From: Paenibacillus azoreducens
GTDB taxonomy: Bacteria; Bacillota; Bacilli; Paenibacillales; Paenibacillaceae
Reading direction: 5' to 3'
DNA: 64,000 nt
Assembly (NCBI RefSeq): GCF_021654775.1
Contig: NZ_AP025343.1
Location: 2,075,501-2,139,500, forward strand
The notes under the pieces were generated by a model, which saw only the letters and a list, made by a program, of their open reading frames with translations, had not been told where the DNA came from and did not search any database. Shown one piece after another: positions 27,193-34,095 of the stretch; position 1 is the stretch's first letter; each line of letters begins with the position of its first letter. The position numbers and the translations under genes were made by a program.

Positions 27193-28491
27193 TTGAAATC
27201 AGGGTTTTGGCAAAATAGTCTCGGTCTCAGACCGGGCGACAGCTGGAAAAAAGAGCTCATTGCCGGAGTGGTTTCGTATTTTTCAGTTGTATACATTGTT
27301 ATGGTAAACGCTAATATTTTGCATGATGCGGGCATGCCGCTGAAAGCGGCGATGATCGGCACCATCTTGACCTCGATCACCGGCTGTCTTTTGATGGCCT
27401 TTGGCGGCAAATCTCCGATCGTGGTCGTGCCAGGGATGGGGATCAACGCTTTTTTCACTTATACATTGGTCCATTCCATGAAACTGAGCTGGCAGGAAGC
27501 GCTGCTGGTGGTGTCGATAACGGGCGTTCTGTTTACGATTGTGGCCTTTACGTCCTTGTATCGGAAAATCAGCGAGTCCATACCGCATAATCTGCAGCAC
27601 GGAATTACCGTCGGCATCGGACTGTTCATGACCTTCATCGGCCTGCAAAAAAGCGGTATCGTCATTGCGCATCAAACGACGTTTGTCGCCATCGGCCACT
27701 TTAGCGAACCGGCGGTGATCGTAGCCTGCATTACGCTGCTGCTGGCGCTCATTTTATTCATCCGGGGCGTTCAGGGCGGCCTGCTAATCAGCATTTTGGC
27801 GGGAACGGGACTGGCTTATTTGCTTGGTGCCATCAAGCCGCAGCAGCAAATGGAATCCGGTCATATTTTCAAGGAATACGGCACATTATTCGGACAGCTG
27901 TCATGGTCGGGAACCTTCAGTCTGGTCTTCTGGATCGCTGTTTTTCTGCTGTTATTGATCGTCGTTTTTGAAAATATCGGCCTCATCGCTTCTCAAACGC
28001 AGATGATTGATCGTCCCGAACGCTTCAAGGGAAGCTTGCGGGCGCTGTCGCTTACGAATATTTTCGCGGGAATTTTCGGCAGCAGCCCGGTTGTGGCGGC
28101 GGCGGAGACAACCGCAGGCATTGCGGCCGGGGGCCGGACCGGCATGACCTCTCTGGTGACCGCCGTGTGCTTCAGCGCCACGTTCTTTTTTATTCCGCTG
28201 CTTGCCTTTATTCCTGACAGCGCAATTGCTCCGATTCTGATCGTGATCGGCGGACTGATGGTGCAGAACGTCAAGGAGATGGATTTTGGCGATCTGACGG
28301 AAGCATTCCCGGGGTTTCTGATCATGGTCATGATTCCTTTCACATACAGTATTGTGGATGGCATGGCTTTCGGGTTCATCGCCTATCCGATCGTCAAACT
28401 GGCCCTAGGCAAGGGCAAAGAAGTTTCTCCGGTGCTTTATGTTATAGCCGCTTTGTTTGTCGCAAACTTTGTGCTGCATGCCTTGCTATAG
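27193..28491 (+). CDS. NCS2/AzgA-family purine permease (PbuG/PbuO-like)
   Basis: This protein of about 432 residues has 12-14 helices, of the AzgA-like branch of NCS2 that imports hypoxanthine/guanine/adenine by proton symport. Typical segments are GMGINAFFTYTLV and SSPVVAAAETTAGIAAGGRTG. The open frame begins at 27052, but those codons are a repeat element. TTG 27193 has AGAGGAGGA seven bases upstream and gives the family N-terminus (SFW/QNSLGLRPGDSWKKEL-like). No purine riboswitch was seen in 27034-27193. A hairpin (28519-28538) followed by a detached T-run lies after the stop. Confidence 0.87.
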   Translation: MKSGFWQNSLGLRPGDSWKKELIAGVVSYFSVVYIVMVNANILHDAGMPLKAAMIGTILTSITGCLLMAFGGKSPIVVVPGMGINAFFTYTLVHSMKLSWQEALLVVSITGVLFTIVAFTSLYRKISESIPHNLQHGITVGIGLFMTFIGLQKSGIVIAHQTTFVAIGHFSEPAVIVACITLLLALILFIRGVQGGLLISILAGTGLAYLLGAIKPQQQMESGHIFKEYGTLFGQLSWSGTFSLVFWIAVFLLLLIVVFENIGLIASQTQMIDRPERFKGSLRALSLTNIFAGIFGSSPVVAAAETTAGIAAGGRTGMTSLVTAVCFSATFFFIPLLAFIPDSAIAPILIVIGGLMVQNVKEMDFGDLTEAFPGFLIMVMIPFTYSIVDGMAFGFIAYPIVKLALGKGKEVSPVLYVIAALFVANFVLHALL

Positions 28492-28587
28492 ACAGCATGA
28501 GGGAAAGGGGAACAGGACCGCTTGCCTTCCGGCAAGCGAGCTTGTGTTTTTCTAAGAGTGTTCACGAGAGTCGGGAGGAGGAATGAC

Positions 28588-29547
28588 ATGACACTCATAC
28601 AATCATTCACAGAAGGACAAGAGATTACAGGGTTTTATCTATTGAAATCATCCACAATCAAACAAACGAATGCTACGCCGCCCAAGGATTATCTGGATAT
28701 CATCCTATCGGATACGAGCGGGGAAATCTCGGCCAAATACTGGGATGCTTCCGCTGCAGACAAGGAGACCTTTTTTGCGCCGATGCTGGTAAAGGTCCGC
28801 GGCGTGGTCCAGCTGTACCGGGAACGCTTGCAGTTTAAAGTGAATAAAATCCGTCCGGCTGCCGAAGAGGACGGCTATCATATTACGGATTTTGTGCGCT
28901 CGGCGCCGGTCCCGCCCAATGATCTCGTATATGCCATCAAAACGGCAGCTTCGACGATTCAGGACACCGATATGCAAGTCATTATCGACCACTGCTTCGG
29001 CAAGGTCGGGGATAAACTGCTGCATTACCCTGCGGCTAAAGGCATGCATCATGCCTTTTATGCCGGTCTCGCCTATCATATGACGCGCATGCTGGAGCTG
29101 GCCGAATTCGTATGCATGCAGCGTCCTTTCCTGAACAGGGATTTGCTTGTGGCGGGCATCATTTTGCATGATATCGCCAAAACGGAAGAGCTGACGGCAG
29201 AGCTGGGCATCGTAAGCGAATACAGCTTTACCGGGAAGCTGCTTGGACATATTCCGCTTGCGGCTAGCTGGGTTACCGAGGCCGCAACCCAATATGGCAT
29301 GGATTTGAACTCGGAAAAAATCGTGCTGCTGCAGCATATGATTTTGGCTCATCATAATTTGCCGGAATGGGGAAGTACCGTTCAGCCGCAAATTCCTGAG
29401 GCCCTTGCCCTTCATCTAATAGACCAGATGGATGCCAAGCTGCAGGCTGCGGAAGACGCGCTTGCCACCATGCCGGCGAATGAGGATTGGACGGCGCCGG
29501 TACGAGCGCTGGAGAACAAGTCGTTTTACCGGGCTAAAGGAAACTGA
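28588..29547 (+). CDS. yhaM: 3'-5' exoribonuclease YhaM
   Basis: This 319-residue enzyme degrades single-stranded RNA (and DNA) from the 3' end with Mn2+/Co2+. It has an N-terminal OB fold (GQEITGFYLLKSSTIKQ ... DIILSDTSGEISAKYWDA) and a C-terminal HD phosphohydrolase domain: HHAFYAGLAYHM near 157, ILHDIAKTEE near 192 and HMILAHHNLPEWGS near 249. ATG 28588 follows GGAGGAGG; the frame upstream to 28522 is non-coding leader. In B. subtilis yhaM is elsewhere, so its place here is a lineage arrangement. Confidence 0.93.
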   Translation: MTLIQSFTEGQEITGFYLLKSSTIKQTNATPPKDYLDIILSDTSGEISAKYWDASAADKETFFAPMLVKVRGVVQLYRERLQFKVNKIRPAAEEDGYHITDFVRSAPVPPNDLVYAIKTAASTIQDTDMQVIIDHCFGKVGDKLLHYPAAKGMHHAFYAGLAYHMTRMLELAEFVCMQRPFLNRDLLVAGIILHDIAKTEELTAELGIVSEYSFTGKLLGHIPLAASWVTEAATQYGMDLNSEKIVLLQHMILAHHNLPEWGSTVQPQIPEALALHLIDQMDAKLQAAEDALATMPANEDWTAPVRALENKSFYRAKGN

Positions 29548-29620
29548 GACGCGGCAGGCGAGGCTTAAATACGTATTACAAAATCCCCGCAGGGCGTTTT
29601 AAAGGAGATTCATCATTCGA

Positions 29621-30526
29621 ATGGTAAAACTACGTTCCGGGTTTGTCGCCGCTGCTGCGGTTCTTTGGATATTCGCGATGGTTGTGGCAGCCCATGCCGA
29701 CTCATTGCGCAAGGGGGTTGTTCAGGTGCAGGAAAGGGAATCGCATAATGAAACCAAAAAAGAAGCTGGCGTAACGGAGAAAGCGGGCAAAAAGAACACG
29801 ATCCGGGTACTGACCTACAATATTCACCATGGGGCGGGGATGGACCATGTCGTGAATTTGCAACGGATTGCCGATGTCATCCGGTCTACCAATCCCGATC
29901 TGGTTGCGCTGCAGGAAGTGGACCGTTATTTGATCCGAAGCGGGATGGCAAATCAAGCTGCTGTACTAGGCAGATTAACGGGCATGCATCATGAATTCGC
30001 CAAAGCGCTTGCTTTGGAAGGCGGCGAATATGGAATCGCCATTCTTTCCAGGCTTCCGATGGAATCGGTGCATACGATCATGCTGCCGAACGAAGCAGGC
30101 GGAGAACCCCGTGTAATGCTTACTGCAAAGCTGCTTCCGGGGCAAGGGCTGCCGGCGTTTGTGTTTGCAAATACCCATTTGGAATGGCAGGAAAACGCGG
30201 AGCTGGCTGAAAAAATCCGGAATGATCAGGCGAAAAAAATCCGGCAGTATCTGAAGGGGAAAACGCCGTATATACTGGCTGGCGACATGAACGCGCTCCC
30301 GGATTCGAAGCCGATGCATGTCCTGACGAAAGACGCGGAGGATGCAACGGTTTCAATTGGACCGACCCATGAGGAAGACGGGAAAATCGATTATATTTTA
30401 TTCGACAAAAAAAGCGGGTGGAAGCTGGCTCTTACGGAGCGGATTCAAGAGAACACGGCGTCGGATCATTATCCCGTGTTCTCGATTTTTGAGTGGAGCC
30501 CACAGGGGAACATGACAAAGAATTAG
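29621..30526 (+). CDS. Secreted endonuclease/exonuclease/phosphatase-family hydrolase
   Basis: This 301-residue protein has an N-terminal signal peptide (hydrophobic about residues 6-25, cleavage likely after AHA at 26-28) and an EEP-fold catalytic domain. Metal/catalytic motifs are TYNIHHGAG, LQEVDR (metal Glu), NTHLEW, AGDMNALPDS (Asp/Asn) and the terminal SDHYPV (Asp-His). Members hydrolyse phosphodiesters in nucleic acids or lipids such as sphingomyelin; the substrate here is unknown. ATG 29621 has AAAGGAG upstream. It ends at a terminator. Confidence 0.85.
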   Translation: MVKLRSGFVAAAAVLWIFAMVVAAHADSLRKGVVQVQERESHNETKKEAGVTEKAGKKNTIRVLTYNIHHGAGMDHVVNLQRIADVIRSTNPDLVALQEVDRYLIRSGMANQAAVLGRLTGMHHEFAKALALEGGEYGIAILSRLPMESVHTIMLPNEAGGEPRVMLTAKLLPGQGLPAFVFANTHLEWQENAELAEKIRNDQAKKIRQYLKGKTPYILAGDMNALPDSKPMHVLTKDAEDATVSIGPTHEEDGKIDYILFDKKSGWKLALTERIQENTASDHYPVFSIFEWSPQGNMTKN

Positions 30527-30572
30527 CTGAAAAAGCCTATGTATAAGGGTTTTGTACATTCTTTATCCAAGG

Positions 30573-30606
30573 CGGACTCTGCTTGCACGGGATCAGGGTC
30601 CGTTTT
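30573..30606 (+). terminator. Terminator of the EEP hydrolase gene
   Basis: CGGACTCTG pairs with CAGGGTCCG (one G-U) and is followed by TTTT. A second hairpin at 30636-30675 (AAACCG ... CGGTTT) has its U-tract only on the minus strand. The 366-bp gap to the next gene also holds the sigma-gene promoter. Confidence 0.65.
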
Positions 30607-30718
30607 AATTCTGCTAAAGGGAAAATACAGCAAAAAAACCGAAAAGACGCTCTATATAAGAGATCTTCCCGGTTTATGTAAAAAAAATATAAAAATTCGC
30701 GTTATTTTGTGAAACATA

Positions 30719-30747
30719 TTGAAAGTAACATACGTATATGATACTAT
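30719..30747 (+). promoter_or_regulatory. Candidate promoter of the SigA-like sigma gene
   Basis: TTGAAA (30719-30724), 17 bases, TACTAT (30742-30747). The start codon is about 145 bases further on, leaving an AT-rich leader. Confidence 0.5.
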
Positions 30748-30892
30748 AAAATGTGCCCCAAAAATTATTATTAAATGATAATCAATTCCATAATAACATA
30801 ATTTTCAATATAGGTCAATGGATTTTTTGAGGGGCAGGAGCGAAAGAGAATGGTCATCACGTAGAGATGATCTTTAGGGGGAGGGCGTACAC

Positions 30893-31825
30893 GTGGCAAA
30901 CGAGGAACACAATCATTTGGAAAAGGATGAAGCCGGTACGAACGATCATGAGCAAGCAGAATCTTATGCCGATGTAGAGCTTCTGCCGACAGGCATAAAA
31001 AATGACGACTCCGTGCGCATGTATCTGAAGGGAATCGGCCGCGTCGGCTTGCTGAGCGCGGAGGATGAAATTAATTTGGCCAAGCGGGTTGCCGAAGGGG
31101 ATCAAGAGGCAAAAAAAATAATGGTGGAGGCCAACCTGCGCCTGGTTGTCAGCATTGCCAGACGTTATGCGGGACGGGGAATGCAGCTTCTCGATTTGAT
31201 TCAGGAAGGGAATATGGGTCTGATCAAGGCTGTCGATAAGTTTGATTATACAAAAGGTTTCAAATTCAGTACTTATGCGACATGGTGGATCAGACAGGCG
31301 ATCACGCGGGCGATTGCCGATCAAGGCAGAACGATCCGTATCCCTGTCCATATGATCGAAACGATCAACAAGCTCACTCGCGTCTCCAGACAACTGGTAC
31401 AGGAATTGGGACGCGAACCCGAAGTAGAGGAGATTGCGCGTGAAATGGAGATGAGCGTGGAGAAGGTTCGGGAAATCATGAAGATTTCACAGGAGCCGGT
31501 CTCGCTTGAAACGCCGATCGGGGATGAAAATGATTCCAAGTTGGGCGATTTTATCGAAGATCATGACGCGCTTGCTCCCGTAGACTCCGCTGCTTATAAA
31601 TTTTTGAAAGAGCAGCTCGGCGACGTGCTGGATACGCTAACGGAGCGGGAAGAAAACGTGCTTCGTCTTCGTTTTGGGCTGGAGGATGGCCGTACGCGGA
31701 CGCTTGAAGAAGTAGGCCAGGTGTTTGGCGTAACGCGGGAACGGATTCGCCAGATTGAAGCCAAGGCTTTGCGCAAATTGAGACATCCCAGCCGAAGCAA
31801 AAGGTTGAAAGATTACATCGAATAA
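30893..31825 (+). CDS. SigA-like (group 2) RNA polymerase sigma factor
   Basis: This 310-residue sigma-70 protein has region 1.2 ([22 protein letters not shown], about 38-60), regions 2.1-2.4 ([26 protein letters not shown] through [24 protein letters not shown]), region 3 and region 4.2 with [22 protein letters not shown]. Promoter-reading helices look like those of housekeeping SigA/RpoD. The family's primary factors are about 370 residues with an acidic region 1.1; here only about 40 N-terminal residues precede region 1.2, and dnaG is not adjacent. I infer a second, non-essential primary-like sigma. GTG 30893 has AGGGGGAGGG upstream. It is monocistronic. Confidence 0.88.
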   Translation: MANEEHNHLEKDEAGTNDHEQAESYADVELLPTGIKNDDSVRMYLKGIGRVGLLSAEDEINLAKRVAEGDQEAKKIMVEANLRLVVSIARRYAGRGMQLLDLIQEGNMGLIKAVDKFDYTKGFKFSTYATWWIRQAITRAIADQGRTIRIPVHMIETINKLTRVSRQLVQELGREPEVEEIAREMEMSVEKVREIMKISQEPVSLETPIGDENDSKLGDFIEDHDALAPVDSAAYKFLKEQLGDVLDTLTEREENVLRLRFGLEDGRTRTLEEVGQVFGVTRERIRQIEAKALRKLRHPSRSKRLKDYIE

Positions 31826-31870
31826 ATGGGCTGTGGAAAGACGATGCTAAGGGCCAAGAGATTACAACTA

Positions 31871-31900
31871 TTGACAACAATGGTTGTGCTCCTCTATACT
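31871..31900 (+). promoter_or_regulatory. Strong promoter of the ABC-F leader transcript
   Basis: Perfect TTGACA (31871-31876), 18 bases, TATACT (31895-31900). It lies 46 bases after the sigma gene, so transcription of the leader and ABC-F gene can be independent. Confidence 0.75.
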
Positions 31901-32012
31901 GTGGCTTAGTTGCGAGTTTTTTCTTGCACCCGGGCATATGTATCCGTCACTGCAGATTAAGCTTTCGCATATCATGTTTTATGTAAATTAACTGATATGA
32001 GGTGGAAAGGAA

Positions 32013-32054
32013 ATGGAAAAAGTATCAACTGTTCTTGTAAGAGTATTGGCTTAA
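32013..32054 (+). CDS. Leader peptide of 13 residues
   Basis: ATG at 32013, seven bases after GAGGTGG, encodes MEKVSTVLVRVLA and stops with TAA. It is Val/Leu-rich and sits in the 5' part of the attenuator; its codons overlap the left arm of the 32028/32091 inverted repeat. It is probably a regulatory uORF whose translation speed matters more than its product. Confidence 0.6.
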   Translation: MEKVSTVLVRVLA

Positions 32055-32135
32055 GACGGGAGAAGTCTGCCCTTTTTTAACAAGCCATCTCGAGAACAGT
32101 CGATATGATCCGAATCCTTTCTTACTCTGAAATAA

Positions 32136-32186
32136 AAAGTGGGTAAAGTGGGTAAGGTGAGTTCGCCTTACCCACTTTTTGTTTTC
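32136..32186 (+). terminator. Attenuator terminator before the ABC-F gene
   Basis: AAAGTGGGTAAGG (32145-32157) pairs perfectly with CCTTACCCACTTT (32166-32178) and is followed by TT-G-TTTT. The left arm is tandemly duplicated (AAAGTGGGT twice), allowing two registers. The ABC-F start is 109 bases downstream. Confidence 0.85.
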
Positions 32187-32294
32187 TGCTAACAGAAAAA
32201 GAAAAAAAGCATATTCATTCAATTTCATAACGTCTGTTTCTCCGGATGGCTTTCGTTTGTGAAGCAAATCGAAACCAAAAGGAGAGAAAAAAAG

Positions 32295-33842
32295 ATGAGT
32301 ATTTTAAACGTTACAGATTTGACGCATATGTATGGCGACCAGATGACATTCCAACGCTTGAATTTCCGGTTGCTCCCTGGAGAGCATGCCGGCCTGGTCG
32401 GCGTTAACGGCGCTGGCAAGTCGACCTTATTCCGTCTGCTTACAGGCAGCCTGCTGCCGGATGCGGGCTGCATCGAATGGTCGCCGCAGGCAAAGGTTGG
32501 ATTTTTGGAGCAGCATATCAGCCTGCAGGCGGGAATGACCATCAGAGAGTATTTGGAGCAGGCGTTTTCGCATTTGTTTGCGATGGAAGCGGAAATGAAC
32601 CGTTTAGCTGCACAACTTGCAGAGCCTGGGGATCAGCTTGAAATCCTTTTGCGCAAATACGGAGAACTGCAGGCTGCGCTGGAACATCATGAGTTTTACC
32701 GGATTTCCTCCAAAATCGAAGACATCGCTTCCGGTCTGGGCATCACCGACCTGGGGCTCGACAAAGACGTAAGCAAGCTGAGCGGCGGGCAAAAAACCAA
32801 ACTTCTGCTGGCTAAGCTGCTGCTGGAAGAGCCGCAGGTGCTTTTGTTGGACGAACCGACCAACTACTTGGATAAGGTGCATATCGAATGGCTCACCGGT
32901 TATTTGAAACGTTACCAGCATGCTTATATCGTCGTTTCCCATGACGAGCATTTCCTGAACGAAATTACGACCGTGATCTTTCACTTAGCGCATCAAAATA
33001 TCAAACGTTATCCCGGCAATTACCGGCAGTTTCAAAAGGAACTGGCGTTGGGGCAGGTCCAGCAGCAGACGGCGTACGAGAAGCAAACCAAGGAGATTCA
33101 AAAACTGGAAGACTTTATTGATAAAAATCGGATCCGCAAAGCCAAGCAGGCGAAAAGCCGCGAGAAAATGCTCAGCAGAATGGTCCGGGTGGAGAAACCA
33201 ACGCATGGCCCTTCTCCGCGTTTTATGTTCGAGCTGCCGGGAGCTTCGGCTGGAGCGGCGGTTTTCGAAACGAAACAACTGCAGGTAGGTTATGACCGCC
33301 CCCTGTTCAAACCATTGTCGCTGAGGGTACGAAGAGGCGACAAGATCGCGATTGTCGGCGAAAACGGCGCCGGCAAGTCAACGCTGGTGAACACGCTGCT
33401 TGGCCATCTCAAACCGCTGGGCGGGGACTTACTCGTTCCAGAGCTGCTCCAAACGGCTTATTACCGCCAAGAGGACATCGCGCCGGCAGAGACGCCGCTT
33501 GTAAAGGTGCATTCGCTGCGGCCGGATCTGACGCACAAGGATATCCGTAAAGTGCTGGCGATGTCCGGACTTACGGCAGAACATATCATCAGGCCGATCC
33601 GGGCGCTCAGCGGCGGCGAGCAGGCCAAAGTGCGTTTGTCGGAACTGATGCTGACGCCAAGCCATCTGCTGGTTCTGGATGAACCGACGAATCATCTGGA
33701 CACGAGGGCTAAGGAAGCGCTGAAAAAAGGGTTGATGGAATTTCCGGGTACGGTTCTTCTGGTCTCCCACGAGCCCGCCTTTTATGAGGGTTGGATTACG
33801 GATGTTTGGAAAGTGGGGGAGTGGAGAAACGCCCGCGAATAA
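32295..33842 (+). CDS. ABC-F family ATPase (YfmM/VgaL-like ribosome factor)
   Basis: This 515-residue soluble protein has two ABC domains and no membrane segments: Walker A GVNGAGKST (37-45), LSGGQ (162-166) and LLLDEPTNYLD (184-194) in the first; GENGAGKST (355-363), LSGGE (438-442) and LVLDEPTNHLD in the second. The inter-domain linker (about 240-320, KLEDFIDKNRIRKAKQAKSREKMLSRM) is where ABC-F proteins reach the ribosomal P-site/peptidyl-transferase region. The sequence resembles B. subtilis YfmM. The attenuator upstream suggests inducible ribosome protection against PTC-binding antibiotics, but the antibiotic is unknown. ATG 32295 follows AAAGGAGAG. Confidence 0.88.
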   Translation: MSILNVTDLTHMYGDQMTFQRLNFRLLPGEHAGLVGVNGAGKSTLFRLLTGSLLPDAGCIEWSPQAKVGFLEQHISLQAGMTIREYLEQAFSHLFAMEAEMNRLAAQLAEPGDQLEILLRKYGELQAALEHHEFYRISSKIEDIASGLGITDLGLDKDVSKLSGGQKTKLLLAKLLLEEPQVLLLDEPTNYLDKVHIEWLTGYLKRYQHAYIVVSHDEHFLNEITTVIFHLAHQNIKRYPGNYRQFQKELALGQVQQQTAYEKQTKEIQKLEDFIDKNRIRKAKQAKSREKMLSRMVRVEKPTHGPSPRFMFELPGASAGAAVFETKQLQVGYDRPLFKPLSLRVRRGDKIAIVGENGAGKSTLVNTLLGHLKPLGGDLLVPELLQTAYYRQEDIAPAETPLVKVHSLRPDLTHKDIRKVLAMSGLTAEHIIRPIRALSGGEQAKVRLSELMLTPSHLLVLDEPTNHLDTRAKEALKKGLMEFPGTVLLVSHEPAFYEGWITDVWKVGEWRNARE

Positions 33843-33897
33843 TTTTGAAGGGAAATCACGGCCCGCACTCGGCAGGCCGGCGGTAATCAAGAAGCTA

Positions 33898-33926
33898 TGG
33901 AGAATATGCCTTCCATGTGATATACT
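33898..33926 (+). promoter_or_regulatory. Candidate promoter of helD
   Basis: TGGAGA (33898-33903), 17 bases, TATACT (33921-33926). The implied 160-base leader contains a possible uORF and a hairpin (CTCCCGAAGCC with GGCTTACGGAG, 34053-34079) just before the helD ribosome site. Confidence 0.4.
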
Positions 33927-33993
33927 GTAAATCCTTTCTAAGCGGGCTTACAGCTCACGACTAAGCACCAGCTTATCAGGACAGGGACGTTCT

Positions 33994-34089
33994 GTGGCAG
34001 CTTTGGACACGAAATATTTTGCAGATGAATGTCATAGAAACAGTCCTCCCGAAGCCTTTACGGCTTACGGAGAATCTTTTAGGAGGTAA
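33994..34089 (+). CDS. Possible 31-codon upstream ORF of helD
   Basis: GTG 33994, after AGGGA, opens a 31-codon frame whose stop TAA (34087-34089) lies in the helD ribosome-binding site AGGAGGTAA, six bases before the helD TTG. The product would start MAALDTKYFADECHR. Such an arrangement could couple translation. It could also be chance, since no family is recognised. Confidence 0.35.
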   Translation: MAALDTKYFADECHRNSPPEAFTAYGESFRR

Positions 34090-34095
34090 CTGAAA

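Larger units (their letters stand above)
31907..32294 (+). promoter_or_regulatory. Attenuator leader of the ABC-F gene
   Basis: A leader of about 390 bases contains a 13-codon ORF with its own ribosome site (32013-32054). An inverted repeat follows in which ACTGTTCTTG (32028-32037, inside the ORF) can pair with CGAGAACAGT (32091-32100). A strong terminator then comes before the gene. Ribosome stalling on the small ORF would free or block these strands. This is the layout of antibiotic-induced attenuators upstream of ABC-F resistance genes. The mechanism is inferred from architecture. Confidence 0.65.

Noticed and set aside
27034..27193. Purine riboswitch before the purine permease
   Set aside because: The expected conserved junction sequences are absent; the space is taken by the repeat element.
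30774..30788. TGATAATCAATTCCA resembles a Fur box upstream of the sigma gene
   Set aside because: Only the left half matches the 7-1-7 palindrome; the right half does not.
32025..32267. Minus-strand 80-codon frame over the ABC-F leader
   Set aside because: It is antisense to the attenuator and terminator hairpin, and its content follows the palindromes.
33843..33993. Rifamycin-associated element before helD
   Set aside because: A GGCC-rich imperfect palindrome near 33861-33881 was considered, but I could not match it to the element I know from actinobacteria.
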